64,000 bases of DNA from Syngnathus acus. Taxonomy: Eukaryota > Chordata > Actinopteri > Syngnathiformes > Syngnathidae. This document shows, one piece after another, positions 12,962 to 35,510 of this stretch. The notes beneath the pieces are model-generated. The model saw nothing but the letters and a program-made list of their open reading frames with translations, had not been told where the DNA came from and did not search any database. The stretch covers positions 11,547,956-11,611,955 of the forward strand of contig NC_051095.1 in the NCBI RefSeq assembly GCF_901709675.1, in the 5' to 3' direction. Each line of letters starts with the position of its first letter. Within the stretch, counting starts at the first letter, position 1. The translations under genes were made by a program, and so were the position numbers.

Positions 12962-13098
12962 ATCTTCAATCAACCTAACGTATACACTTCTGCAATATTA
13001 AAGCAAGCCACATGAGCAAACAAAGAATATGCAAACTCCATGCGCAGCCTGGACACCAAGACAGAGCTGTGAAGCAAATGTGCTAACCACTCGTCACT
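12962..13098 (-). mobile_element. Old degraded SINE fragment (tRNA-like half)
   Basis: Plus-strand landmarks of the SINE body appear in the right order: TCTTCAATCAACCTAACG, then ATGCAAACTCC, then GTGCTAACCACTCGTC (the complement of the A-box region). The B-box area is scrambled and spacing is shortened, so this is an old copy. It lies about 240 bp right of the LINE. Confidence 0.65.
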
Positions 13099-22008
<8,910 letters not shown>

Positions 22009-22058
22009 TTTTTGTTTGTTTGTTTGTTTGTTTGTTTGTTTGTTTGTTTGTTTGTTTG
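22009..22058 (+). repeat. (TTTG)n microsatellite
   Basis: About 12 tandem TTTG units. Confidence 0.95.
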
Positions 22059-22452
22059 ACACACACGTCTTATGTCCACCACCCTGGAACAGACGATTTT
22101 CATCCTATACTCAATTATGTTGACAATCTGTCCCTCTATTTTTAAATAATGTAGTTGTTTACCCTTTCCTGATCTCGCAAATATCTCAAGGCATTGTTCT
22201 TTCAACTTAAGTCGACCCTCTTTATCATGATAAAGGGAATTAGACGGGCAAACTGGCTCTATCCATTTACAGTGTCTGCTCCGTATTGATTTCTGAACTT
22301 TGCTGCAGCACTGCAACAGATTGTTTTTCTGGCTACGAGGACCAAAGCATCCCAGAAAAATATACTTTTGGGCAGAATAACACTCAAACAATACCTACTC
22401 TAGGACCCGTTAAAGTCAAGATGAAAGTATTAATTGAAAAGAAGTTGAACAA

Positions 22453-22560
22453 TCCATCTATTCTCCATCCCTCCATCCATCCATCCAGATGAACCGCTTA
22501 TCCTTACGAGCATCGTGCACGTGAAGGAGCCTATCCCAGCTGACTTTGGGCAACAACCAA
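22453..22560 (-). mobile_element. SINE 3'-end fragment
   Basis: The complement of the tail (CCATCCATCCATCC) is followed by GAACCGCTTATCC, a degenerate middle, and GAGCCTATCCCAGCTGACTT, all in the order expected for a minus-strand copy. Confidence 0.65.
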
Positions 22561-22728
22561 AGATAAAGGGATATATTTGTACTTTGTCAGAAACTTGAAC
22601 TTGTGACTCTTAGCATAAATATGGATAAAAGAGACTGGCATCTCCCAAACTGACTGAGCTTCCAGACAAAACTGGGCCAAACAAAGTGGAATGTGTCAGG
22701 GTTTTTCCAGATTATCTTGATCGTATGA

Positions 22729-22817
22729 TTATGTTGGAATGTAACCTGTAATGAATAACCTAGCTAGATTAGTTTTATGCTTATGTTGGAATGTAACCTG
22801 TAATAAATAACCTAGCT
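22729..22817 (+). repeat. Direct repeat of 37 bp, period 52 bp
   Basis: TTATGTTGGAATGTAACCTG and the 17 bases after it occur at 22729-22765 and again at 22781-22817 with a single G/A difference. The following 250 bp contain AATAAA and end in TTCTTGCA; together with the TG start this could be a solo LTR (about 22733-23052), but no target duplication is visible, so that reading is weak. Confidence 0.7.
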
Positions 22818-23059
22818 TGTCCCATCCTACACAACATCGTAAAACACCCCCTGCTATGCTTTGACTAGAGGTCAAGGGCTTCAACTCCATCCAGTCCACT
22901 CTCACCCCCACCCTGTTTCTTATTAATAAAAATGTTCTTGCAAGAGGCCAGAGTCAGACCTCATTCGATCATCGCTGTACGCACAGCGACGAATGGCTCT
23001 CCATTTGCCAATGCTTAAAAAGGGCATACTGTCTCCTGTGTGGTTCTTGCAAGATAAGT

Positions 23060-26000
23060 TAGAGTGAGCACCACTCTAACAGAACGCTACCCACACATGC
23101 AAGCGCAATGTAATTTCTTTGCGATAGATACAAATACTAAGTGCACATTATGCTATTTACAGCATGTGTTCAAGTGTAGCCAGTTTATCAGAAGCAACTT
23201 GATACGTGAGCTGTGTCAAGCTTGGTAGTTAAACGATGACTGTACAGTATATCACTTCAATTCAATTTCGTTTCTGAATGATTCTTGTTGTTTTGCAAGA
23301 GTTTTGTGGGTTTCAGGTGTGTTTTGCTGCCTACGTGTTGCTCTGCATACTGTTGTAGCCACGACAATCTTTGCAAAAACAATTATTAATGAAACAGCAG
23401 GGTTTACATGTGTCAGCATGAAATATTGACATTTGCACAAGTGCATCTATAAATAGTTTAATGGAGGAATATGTGTGCCTTTTCTGTGATATTACAAGCT
23501 ACTTTGCTATAAAATGCAGACAAAAAGTAAACAGGCATTTAAATTGCAATTTATTTCTCACAAGAGTAGAGTGGGAAAGATGAGACGTGTCATGATGTTG
23601 TAAATCAACGATAGGATCAACTTTTATAAATCGAGTCACTTATCTGGCACATAAAAAATGCTGAGAGAACCACAATTCAGGTTTAGATGCAAAGTTCAAC
23701 TGAGTCTCTCTATTTTCATAATCAAGTGCAAGAGTACATTACTTGTGAATATCCTATTGGGAAACAATGACTGACAATACAGATTTTTCATTACGTTCCA
23801 TTTTTTATTCAAAATGCTAAATTCTGAAAGTCCCTCAACGCATCATAATTAGATTTTTTTTTTTAAATGGCTGGATTTCAATCATGACTACATATTTACG
23901 TATGTATGATTTGTTTTAATCAGAAACTAGAACAAAGAGAAATTGAATAAATAAAAAGGTGGTATTAATAATGAGGATAATCAAATTACCAATTAATTCA
24001 TTATTAAAAATGTTGAATGTGTTGATCACGGTAGTATGAATGGAGTGCAGTACTTGGATGTAATGTTATTGAAATACTGTAGTCTCATCCTCTTTGCAAC
24101 CAAAGGAAAAACATTACATCAGATTTGGACCTCTGCTGTGGTCTTATTGTCTTTAACATAATAAGACAGTGGTATGGTGATAGTAGCTCAGAACATCATA
24201 TTAATATAATATCAAAAAGGATGGAAAGAATGACTGTCAGTGCAGGTACTTTCTCTGCATTGGTTAGGAAATCTTAAATTATGAAAGGCTGGGTAGCATT
24301 TGCAAAACTGACCTGAGTGTCTCAGTCGTTCTGTAAAGTCATATGCTATGCCCTGCCACTTTTTTATTATTTTACATTCTCACTGGCCAAACTCTTCATA
24401 GTGATTCATCTTATCACATCACCATGTCATAGATCTGTTTCTCTCTGCAGTCATCTCCCTCCTCTGCCTTCCTCCTACACGTGTCAGCGAACTTATTGAA
24501 TGGAGTCTGTCAAAGGCTGGTGATTCTAGATGTCCAAACAGAAAAGAGTAAAGGAGACCTCAGAGAGACCACATATTTTTTAGCTTCTCCAAGGTGATGT
24601 CACCCTTTTTCTATAGCATGACAGTGATGGATATCGCACAGTGTTACATCAGACTTGTTCATCTACTGAAACATTTGTCTAAGTTGGGACCAGATTCATC
24701 ACAAATGTAACTGGCTTGTCAAAGAAATTCACCAGACTTAGGATTTGTTGTCCAAAAGGTGAGCTCCCTTTCCCCCCTTAGCCCCACAGCTGAATACAAA
24801 TCAATACTTTCATTGACTGGAAATGCTGAGCTTTGCTTCATAATTGCTCGATGTCCCATTAGGACCACAGGTTGCCACATATTGGTGTCTTTAATAAAGG
24901 ATCGGTCAATGAGAGTTGCATGACTTGGGAGTCAATGGACTAAACGTTTGATTCAAATAATAATTGTATGTTTTCTTGCTGTTTAAATGTAACGGTCACT
25001 TGAACTAACAGAATGATTTCAATACCTTATGGATGCTAATCTGGATTTATCAAATGAGGGCTTCCTATAGTGGAACCTATGCAAAGCAGAATAGCAGCAG
25101 CACTCTGGTCTTCCATTCAGCACCAAGAGGAAGCAAATATCTATCATGCTATATCCACGAATGTCTTCCACATCTGAGCATAGATTCCAATTATAGATCC
25201 AGGGTTTACCAGTTTCGTTCTCTTTTCCTTCGGATTGAACTGAATGCTGCTTCTCCTTCAGCAAAACAAACAAAGCAGTATTTTTTGGGGGCCTGGCTTT
25301 TTGAGAGGATGGCAGCATCCGCCAGAGAACATTTTTGAAATCGTGTCAGTTTGTCATTGTTGAGAAGGAATGCTATTCAATGCGACCTGGCAGAGGAGCT
25401 GAGAAGCCACAACTACAAAGTGTAACTGCGTGTAACGACCATCTGTTACTTCAGACGTGTGATTTCCACACTAGAGATAGCCTTATTTTGAGCGCAGAAT
25501 GTTGTTATCTTTGATAACTATAGATTCCTTTCGAAGCTTTTCCAATTTTTCTGAATAGTATTTTGCCTGCTGGAGCAGTGATTCCAAACTGGTTGGTTGT
25601 GACCCCAAATTGTCTCTCAACACCACAAGGTACTTGAAATGTTATGAAAAATGTGTATTAACATTATTCAGCAATTAATAAGTGTATTAATTACATAACT
25701 ATATGGAAGTCTGGTTCAGTAAAGTACACACCCAAGTGAAAATGTATTGGCTCCAAAGAGTCAGTTGTCCGAGGTGCTGAAGCCCAACCCTGGTTACAGA
25801 AAAACATTCACACATTTTTAAACACAAAGTCCACTGCACGGGCACTGATTACAAAATATATATTTTGTAAATAAAAATGCACACACACACATTTTATTAA
25901 TGCCTATCTCAAATGTGGTTGAGCTCGTGACACACAAACTTGAGTACTTCTGCACCTTTGCTACTTGCAGGACTTTGAGGGGGTCACAAAGCGCTCACAG

Positions 26001-29000
26001 TTTAATTCTATTAAGCACAAGTTCAAGCTCCAAATTAAAATGCAAATTACTTCCACCATAAATGTGCAGGCGAGTATCGTCAGAGATAAGGTACATCCTA
26101 CCCTTTCTACTGCCAGCACTTATGGAGTGCCAACGATTTTATTGTACAACATAATTTAATTCAGAGGAACAAAGTGTCTCAGAACTTTGTCTCACATTAC
26201 GTTTGGTTCAAACAACATTTTAGAAACAAAAGGGGTGTGCGGAGGGACTTAAGAATAGTTGTGTCTTTCCTCATTCTAATGTTTAAAAAAAATGTCCAGG
26301 ATTTAAACCCACGTGCCACACAGGGAGGGACTGGGATGAAAAATCGGGCAAGACATTTTGGACTTAGACAGGCACCTGATAGACAGCAAAGCATGATGGA
26401 AATGTATGTATATGTTGCCCAAGCAAATATATTTTACTAGAACTAGTATACTCTGTGTGTTAAATATTATGTATAGGCATATACTCTTCTCTCGCCTCGA
26501 CTGCTGCCTGAACAGGCTGGCGCGACTTTATAGGTAGGGTGGAGATTGTTACAATTTATAACAAGGTACATTGACGACTGAAATAAAATTAAAAAATAAA
26601 ACACTATTATATGGAATAATCCCACTTGTGCTTGTTAATCCATCTCATAATATTGGGCTCTATCTATCCAGCGCTATTCGGTATCGTAAAGTTACATTTT
26701 AATTTGTCGATAATAATCAGGCAGTCGTGCTTGACACCGACCAAGATAACCATGAAGAAAGGGCTGGAGTTGGCCTCCAGCCTGCTTATAATGAAATACA
26801 TGATAACAGCACCATGTTAGAAACTTATTGGAAATTTACATTGCTTTACAAGACAGTCAAATAAGCATTTTAAAAAGCAAATTATTACATTTTGCCATAC
26901 AAAACAGTTCTACCTCCGTTATTATTTTATTTTCCAAACAGTGTCATTTTATTGCCTATAGTTACAATAAAAAATATACAGTATATACGAGTAAATAACA
27001 TTAATATTATTAATGTTATTTGTGTTTTGTAGCTATGTTGAGAAACAACAAGAGCTGAATGTCAGCATAACAGTTCACTGTTAAAACAACTATTTAGCAC
27101 AGGATAAATGCAAGATTGTTCGCTCATTTTGGAAAAGAGAGCCACGCATTTAGACTAGTGGTTATTTGAAATAGAATGCACACATAGCTGTGCAAATAAT
27201 GGCACATTGTATTGAAGAAGCGAACATGTGGCCAAGTCAACTGTTGATGCTTATCCAAGGTTTGATGATTCAAAATGCGTTTGACAGCAGGAAAAAAGGG
27301 TTCTCATGTGGATCGAGATTGTCTACTTTAGAAGGCACGTTACTACTACTACTACTACTACTACGACTCGAAAAAAAAAAAAATCGAAAGCAAATCACGA
27401 GGAAAGGTTGAAAGGTCAGAGCTCTTCAATATATAGCTGATGCGTTTTCTGACAAAGCAGCGCACAATAATTACTGTCTGAAGAGGACCACTGAGTGTAC
27501 ATTTTTAATTGACCTGTCAAACGGCCACAAATTGTGGCTCAGCAAATGAACACACTCACATGCTTTATTTGTGATTGCTCTTCTTGGTCCTGTCTGTTTT
27601 GTGTTGCTGCCCGCGTGCTTTCCTGCCGTATTCCCGGCGAGAGCATCGCACCTTTTGAGCATGTTAGCAAGAATATGAGGTGAATGTCAGCATCAAGGAG
27701 ATAACAGCTCAACTCTCACTGGTTTGTTATCACTGTGCAACGCCCAAGAGCAGCACAGCTGCAGGAGCAGAAATCTTATCGCTCCTGGAGTTAGGGTGAA
27801 AGAGCAGCAGAGGGGTGAGACTCGTAAGCGGACGAGCGCGAGCCCTTCAAGCCCCCCGGGGTCCTCCTTCCAACACTCTGACTCCGTGTTTTACTTTAGT
27901 TCTGAAGGGCCAATCTTTGCATTTCTATAAGTGAAAACGTGTTGTCATAATCCAAGCTTTAGTCATCCCAAGGACGATTAGTATGGTGCCCTTCGACACA
28001 GCAGGTGACGCATACTCTGACAGCTCAGTGCATACTAATGAGGGCTTAGGGCACTCTGCTGTTAAAGGTCACTTCTAAAGTCTGGGCTTAAGTTAAATGA
28101 AGGGAAAAAATTAAAACATACAAAAAATCATCCCCCTGTAAACACTGCAGTAAAAAGGTTATGAAACGTGTAGGGAAGCATTCCCAGACGGTTCATCACT
28201 CTTTACCAAAACATCGGAAATCAAGGAAACTAAAGGGCCGTTTAAAGACCGTATTTTGTGTTTCATAATTAATGCAGAGAACATGTCCCATAAAATCTCT
28301 GCTACATAAAATATGCACAGTGTGAATGCTTGGTCAGACCGGCAGCACATTGGTAATCAAAATTCACATGTTTCGTAAAGTGGGAGTGTGAGAGTAGAGT
28401 CAGGCTGCGGGGACAATAAGGTTGGGATCATTTACTGTTCACTGAAAGCTGTCGGCTGTTCCGTCTTAATGAAAGGAGACTCACCCCCAAGGCCCTAACA
28501 TATATATTAATATTTAGATCAAATATTTAACTTTTTTCAACACTTGTAAGGCAATTAAAAGTATTATCAATAAGTTATGTTTAAAACGCTCCCTCTGCAC
28601 ACTTAAAGGTTTTATACTGTGACAGTTGAATCTCAAATCAATGTTTTGTGTAAGTGTTTTAGAATACGTATAAACAATGTGGGCGGTCAGGAGAAAGAGA
28701 GAGAGACGTAAAATAGCACTTGTAAAATTTTAATAACTAAACTTCGTTTGAATCAAATGTTGGGTTGCAATCAAGTTTAATAGTGAAACCAAAGCAATAT
28801 TTGTTTGTTCGCAGTCTCCATTATCATAGCGGGCTTCTGTCAGGTATTTACAACGTGATAAGAACATATTTATTCACCATTTTTTCTCCCAAAGAAAACG
28901 CTTTCCACTGTGGTGTTGACCTTAACGACGCTAATGAAAAGCCAGGGGAAGTGCTTACTCATAGGGTTGCGCTATTACCGTACATAAGTGACTGTGCAGA

Positions 29001-30689
29001 CATGGCGGACGAGCCAAAACCTAATCGCCGTGATTAATTACAGCAGCCATATGGTCAGCAGCATCTCTGTGGCGATTGCAGTTAGACTGCTTAGCAGGTG
29101 CTGGGAGGCTTGCTGACATTTACACAAAGGCCCTGAATCCAATATTCATTTTGGGATGAAGTCTACTTTATTGCACACACAAGGTATGCATCCTTGGTTT
29201 CATACAGAAGTGGGCACAATATAAAGTGTGACTCATCTTCAATTAATTGAACATCAATTATAGACAAATGTCGACTATCTGAAACTTAAATGGAACCAAA
29301 AGATATTCTAATTCCATTCAAGCCGTGGTGAGGTTCAAGCCAGGTTTGTTACTGGTTTTTGTCAGTGTGTGGTTTATTTAACCCCAAATTTTGTCTCCTG
29401 ATTTGTGTTTCCATGGACTCTTATACATGTTTTTTTCCAAGTTTTTGTTTTTCAAACCATCTGTTACTGAAGGGTTGAATTTTTTTGTGAGATGTTTTTA
29501 TGGTGGTGCATGTCCACAGGCATAAATAAAGACTGATTTTATGTTTGTGTTGAAAATGCAGATTTTGTTTTTAATAGGACTGCCTGTGACTTCCATAGTG
29601 GTTTCAGGGTCCGAAATGCAAATGTGTTATGTTCTGGTCCTGCTGTTTTGCACTTTCCGAGTATATGAGATAGTCTTCCAAATCCAGTTATTATTAATAC
29701 TTGTTATTATAGGAGTCGATAATCCCTGGAACATCAATTTTTCTTTTCTTTCATTCAATCCCAGTTTTGCTGTTCCTCTCCTTTTCTAAAATTGATTTTG
29801 CTTCTAAATTGTTTCTGTGAGACAGAAGTGCTGCATCAGCTGTAAAATCAATTTCCTCAAGTTGGTGGTTGAGACATTTTTTTTGTTTTATGGGTGACTA
29901 TAAGCATGCTCGTCTGACTTCGGTTAGTATATTGGAAGCGTCTACTGTGGGTCACTTGGCAAAATACAGAAGACCTCATTTTTGTTCCATTTCGCAAGTC
30001 ATTGATTTTTATTGATTTATTATTTTTAAGAGGCAAAGCAAATATTGAATTTGCCAAACTATAACATGGCCAAGTGGGAGACCAAATACTGCATACAATT
30101 TCACTGAGACGATTTAAGATAAAACACAAACTATGTGGTAGATAAGTGACACTATAAACTGAAATACTGAATGCAGAGTACAGTTTTGTCACGAAATTAT
30201 GTCTTCAAATTATGCCATTTTTGCCACTGACAGTGAAAATCATCAAACCAAATCCCCAAAATCTCTGCTTGATTCCCTGTGTACGGATGGACATGATTTA
30301 TGAAAGTGCCAAGATATTCGTTCCCGCAAACAGCTTTACATTGCCCTCCTTTTTTTTTTTTTAACCCTTCAACACCATTTTATTTATTAATCTCATTGAG
30401 AGTATGAACTGTGAAATGAAATCCATCCTCCTATTTTGGCCTTGACTAAATAAATAGTCCTTCAAGGGGAATAACTTGACGATTGGTTTGGTGGCAAGAT
30501 TTGGAGACTAAGCAATGTACCCCAAATATAGTTTGATGATTTCATGGCTTTGTGCAAAGGCGATTCATTTGCATTCTGGATGCGGAAGATTCAACATCCC
30601 TGAGGGGTTTTAGTCTCCATAAGGCTTCTTTAACACCAGATAAAGTGGATGTATTTTTAGCTATTTGCTTGGGGTTGAAAAGTCACAAA
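23060..30689. other. Intergenic, no gene recognised
   Basis: Contains short frames (up to about 100 codons, overlapping on both strands at 25019-25338), two palindromes (25849-25870 and 26993-27021) and the ACT repeat. No coding or RNA gene is supported. Confidence 0.55.
27343..27363 (+). repeat. (ACT)n microsatellite
   Basis: About seven ACT units followed by a poly-A run. Confidence 0.85.
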
Positions 30690-30877
30690 AGTTAAGTTAA
30701 GTTAAAGTCCCAATGATCGTCACACACACATCTGGGTGTGGTGACATTTGTCCTCTGCATTTAGCCCATCCCCGTGTGATTTTGATCCATCCCCTGGGTT
30801 GAGGGGAGCAGTGAGCAGCAGCGGTGCCGCGCTCGGGAATCATTTGGTGATCTAACCCCCCAATTCCAACCCTTAGT
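30690..30877 (+). mobile_element. Teleost interspersed repeat, unclassified
   Basis: The segment starts with a GTTAA repeat, then AAAGTCCCAATGATCGTCAC, GAGGGGAGCAGTGAGCAGCA, GCCGCGCTCGGGAATCAT and CCAATTCCAACCCTT. I recognise this combination as a very common repeat of fish genomes but cannot give its class. The GC-rich centre stands out from its surroundings. Ends and target duplication are not clear. Confidence 0.6.
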
Positions 30878-33800
30878 GGATTAGGTCACTCAATTGGCAA
30901 GGATGCACAAGCAGATATTTATGATTGTGGACTTTTGTAAATTGATAAAAAAGATGTAGTGTGGGCATTTTTGAAAATGTCTGCTTTGAATCAATTATAC
31001 TCTCAATATACATAGTTAGAATATAATCCAATAAAAAGCAATTTTTTGAAATCAATATAATGCTTTTATCTTGCACACAAATGTTTTAATGTTTCAATGA
31101 AGACATGCATGCAGAACATTATTGTGGAGTGAAAAAGAACAAACCATTTTTTTAGAGATAAACATCACTATAATCCTTCAAAGTGAAAGAGGGTCTCTTA
31201 ATACCATTCATCAACGGAAGCAAGTGAAGCCCGATCCATATGTTTTACACTTTATCTGTTGACTTTAAATTTGCAATCTTACTTGAGTGATAGTGACACT
31301 GCGGTCCAGTGAGAACCTAATTACAGATATTTGATAGGGAGGTGGGGGCGGGGAGAGTGTGTGTGTGTGTGTGAGAAAGATTTACAGTACTATAGATCTT
31401 CTTTATTCATGTAACTGTACAATAATATATGATCTACCTCTGAAAGGCAAATTATTATTCTTATGAGTGGTGAATCTATTTTAGGACCAGCTTTGTAGTG
31501 AAGAGAAATATCACTGCCTGGAGGTGTTGCTATGGCGAACGTCATACAACTTCCCATCATGAAGACACACAATATTCCTATTGAAATATTGTATCATGTT
31601 TCTATACATGCACAGGGCGGTGCTGCTAGCAATTCAACTTTTCAGCGATTTCATCTGATAATAACCAAATCATTGATGGACCAATGAGATTACAGCACAC
31701 TGCTTTATCACTGACCAAGATCATTTGCAGTCATTATGGATGAGAAGTTTATTCCTGCTGTGGGAGATTTTACTCAACTTGAAGACAGAGATAAAAAAAA
31801 AATTCAGTCTTAAATTAGAAGTTTGATAGAAGTTGAATAATCCACCCATCTGTGTCCGTCCGTCTGTCCATCCATTTTCTGCACCGTTTGTCCTCACAAT
31901 ATTTTGAGGATTTTTTTTAGCCACGACCGCTTCTACTCCACCCCCAACCTTTGACCTTATCTTGGTCCTCTGTCCTCCTCACTTTAGCCTACAGATCTCT
32001 CGAGGCTCCTCAACAGAATGAAAACGCTATTTGCACTCTGCCGCCCACCATTCCACCCCCCTCCAAAAAAAGGCAATCTCCACCGCTGTTCACTCAAGCC
32101 TGCCAAACACTATCATTGCAATAAAATCCTGTCTTCAACCCAATTTCCTCAAACTCAACTGTGAACCATTATAACTGGCCCAAACTGTATGCACCTCCCT
32201 GTTGGTGGATGAGACAGAGGAGCAAGACGAGGTCCCCCCACGACCAATAATATGATCAAGTAAACTACAGAATGTTCTCCTTGCAATACTGGAAGTACAG
32301 CCACAGCAGCAGACAAAACAAAGACAAACAATACTTTCAAAGCGCACGGCATAATGCCAGCTATGTTGATTCTTGAAAGGAAGAAGGGATTAAATTCAAC
32401 TGTTTATCATCACAGGCAAATCCATAAAAGTTTCAAATCCTTTGAAACCCACACAAAACGAAAAGAAGGGTAATCTAGTTTTCTTACACAATATGTGTGA
32501 TTGAAGTACACAAAACTCAAGTGCAAAAACTGATTAAAAGTAAAACTGGCACCCAAACCAGCACAAACCGTGCTAAGGTGCAGAATATCAATATGACATG
32601 TGGGTACGCCCCCGCCCCCCCCAAAAAAAGTTGGATTCCCGAGAATGATTACAATTTTGAAATAATTATCATAGTGAGTTTTCTGAATCTTTCAATGTGG
32701 TATGGCAAGCAAAGGACCATGAAATGTTATCAATGCACACTACACACATGAACTTCTTGGGTGAGCAGCTTGCTCTGTGACATTTTATAACTGTATTACA
32801 TTAATTTAGTCATTCACAGCCGCCTGTCTGCAACACCAAGCACAGGCTTGTAAGATTGATACTGAGGATCGTTTCGGATCCATGCATCACCTCGCCACTA
32901 AGTTTGATAAAGACTGCGATGGAAGCCATTCTTGGACTGATACGAAACAAAGCTGGAGGGGACTGCCACAGTCACGTAGAAAGACATATGTCTGATGGAC
33001 GCAAAATAATCTGTATTTTGGTTTACGTTTGAATCCACTACAGATTATTACAATTACAATACAATACTGAAACTTTAATATAATATGTGGGTTTGTGTCT
33101 ACGAAACATGAAGATGTTGACCTTTCAGTCTCGGTGGCCACCTGTGAGAGAACCATTTTGGTCGAAGATTTGTGCTCTTTCAGACAGCTGCTTGAGATGA
33201 GAGTTGGTTCAAGCAGCGCCATGTGTGCCACGACATTGATGAAGGCAACAGCAGGGGCCACACACTGAACGCCCCATCTCCATGGTGCAACATATTAAAG
33301 TCTCATTTACTGACAAAAGACATTCAGGCCTGCTGTTGAGTCCCGCCGGTCTATCAACAGTGGTGGCACAAAGACACGTGTCCTCCCTTTATCTTAATCA
33401 CTGCTCAAATCGCCAATTGAAGAATAAAACATTTCATCAAATTAAAAAAAAAATGCACATTCAATTTGCAAACAAAAAAAAACACCGTAAAACAAATAGT
33501 GGGTGAAATCAAAATTTCAACAAACCAATATATTTTTAAAATGGACAGTTGAACTTAGGTTTTCTATTGTGAAAACTGTCGTTACTGCATTTCACAACAA
33601 AATAAGTGTCAACAAAGCGGTCATCGTTTTTATGGAACCCTATCTATAGGCAAAAGCAACTTGTTTGCCCAATTTGAATGTGAAAATGGCAATAATGAAG
33701 AAAATTCCTGATGAAAACAGCAAATGTTCTTATAGTGCAGTGAGTGCTTTAAAAGCTCAAGGCAGGGATAAAAGAAATAGGTTGTCTCTTCGTTGAAATG

Positions 33801-35101
33801 GAATGCAGAAACATCCTAATCTGCTGTTACTTGCGTCGTAAACAAGCATATCAAGACAGCTTTGTCGAAAAGAGTGCCATTTCTTTGTGCTATGGCTTCT
33901 TCGAGCACATATTTCTCAAAACATTTTCCATATGCTATCTGTCCCCAACACAAGCTCTTTTGACTTGCATTCACAAATACTGTAACTGAAATTACAGCTA
34001 CGAGATATGATTATGAAATGGAAGATAAGACTACAAAACCCAGAGGTAAGTCAAAACAATCTTTTGAAACACAAGGGGAGTAATGAAAGGGAAAAAAATG
34101 AATAAAAATTGATACGTATCTTTATACATGGGGTTCAAGAACGGTTCGATTTTCAAGTGGTGCAATTCGATTATGCAATTTATTAGCTGTCGTCATTTTA
34201 CATAAACAGAAATGAACTGGTCAGCACGTGGCATTTCCTTCAAAGTTATATGTCTCCAGTAAAGAATGATTCAGTACATACATATTGTGATATATGTATG
34301 TTTAAGTGAAACACCGTTTTGATTCGATGCACTTGCATCTTTTAAATCAAAACCAATCAAATGCTTGCTTGAAAACCATGACTTAACTTAATAGTCATTG
34401 TGTTTTAAGATAGTTCGTTTACGCAGAAAGTTGCATTGCTGAAAAAGACCAATATAAAACTGCTAACTCGGCCACCGTAAGCCAATATTCATGACACCAT
34501 CATCCTCCTTCTGTTCAGTCGTTCGTAGCATATGTTCCTTTATTTCTACTTAAATCACGATTCCCTTGCCGGCTTCCCCTTGAAGTCCATAAACTCTACG
34601 GCTTTCTGTCCTATATCAATCAGGTTGTTATTGAGTCGATTTAAGGGGGCATTTCTCCATAGCATGCCATCTAAATAGACACAATAAAAATAAGGATTTA
34701 GTCACTTGGACTTTAAGATTGCAGACACTACGGTTGGAATTTAAGACCTCATTTGATAAACACCAAAAGCAATATTTCACAGCATGTTTTGGGGAAAGTT
34801 TAAACATCTTAAGAAAAAAGATGTGTGAACCATTCAGCCCCTTCATATTTGTAATTGTTTGCAATAGCGCTTACAATAGGAATTATTACTTTAGTAAATA
34901 TGACTTTCCACCAATCAAATATTCCTTAATTTGGCTAAAACTTTAACATATTGGGCTCTATTTTTGTGACACACGGTGTATTGCTGCACAGAGGTAGGTG
35001 TAACCCATTGTTCCCAGACGATTTCAAACCGGCGGATCTGGGAGAGGGATGTCAGCGCTGCTGTTGGACTAGTCACAGCTGACCTCACTAATTCCCTTTG
35101 A
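30878..35101. other. Intergenic, no gene recognised
   Basis: Short frames only. The minus-strand frame at 32155-32352 has a hydrophobic start resembling a signal peptide but no homology that I recognise. One SINE tail at 31850. Confidence 0.5.
31850..31912 (-). mobile_element. SINE 3'-tail fragment
   Basis: A degenerate CCATC/CCGTC repeat is followed by CCATTTTCTGCACCGTTTGTCC, corresponding to the complement of GGATAAGCGGTGCAGAAAATGG. Confidence 0.5.
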
Positions 35102-35112
35102 ATGCGCTGTAC
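35102..35112 (+). repeat. Target-site duplication of truncated SINE, left
   Basis: ATGCGCTGTAC recurs at 35252-35262. Confidence 0.8.
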
Positions 35113-35251
35113 CCTGCGATCGGCTGGCCCTGCGATCGGCTGGCAACCGGTTCAGGGTGTCCCCCGCCTACTGCCCGATGACGGCTGGGATAGGCTCCAG
35201 CACGCCCGCGACCCCCGTGGGGACTAAGCGGTTCAGAAGATGGATGGATGG
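35113..35251 (+). mobile_element. 5'-truncated copy of the same SINE with its own target-site duplication
   Basis: This holds only the 3' third of the family, from CCTGCGATCGGCTGGCAACC to the GGAT tail. It matches the reverse complement of the left part of the 47519-47880 copy with about five differences over ~120 bp. ATGCGCTGTAC flanks it on both sides (35102-35112 and 35252-35262). The first 16 bp of the insert are exactly duplicated in tandem (35113-35128 and 35129-35144). Truncation plus target duplication indicates LINE-type target-primed insertion. Confidence 0.88.
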
Positions 35252-35262
35252 ATGCGCTGTAC
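35252..35262 (+). repeat. Target-site duplication of truncated SINE, right
   Basis: ATGCGCTGTAC is identical to 35102-35112. Confidence 0.8.
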
Positions 35263-35440
35263 TGGTTGAGCATTAGGGTCTCCACATCATGGATGCTCAT
35301 CTGAGCTTTCAAGTGGACAATTGGAAACCACTCCTCAACCACAATCCTTCATCTGCTACCCCTGATTATTTAAGCCTAGCACTAATTTGAAAATTAGGAT
35401 TGGCAACGAGTTGAAGTTGTACTCTGAATCTCGCGCAAAG

Positions 35441-35510
35441 TCAACTATGATAGTCTCCAGCTCACCAGAAACTCCAATGAGGGCAAGTGGTACAGAAAAT
35501 GGATGGAGGG
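35441..35510 (+). mobile_element. SINE 3'-end fragment
   Basis: CTCCAGCTCACCAG, GGGCAAGTGGTACAG and AAAATGGATGGA follow in the family order. It lies 180 bp right of the young truncated copy but is more divergent. Confidence 0.55.

Noticed and set aside
32155-32352. Small secreted protein on the minus strand
   Set aside because: The hydrophobic start is suggestive, but there is no homology, overlapping frames exist, and no promoter or splice context is visible.
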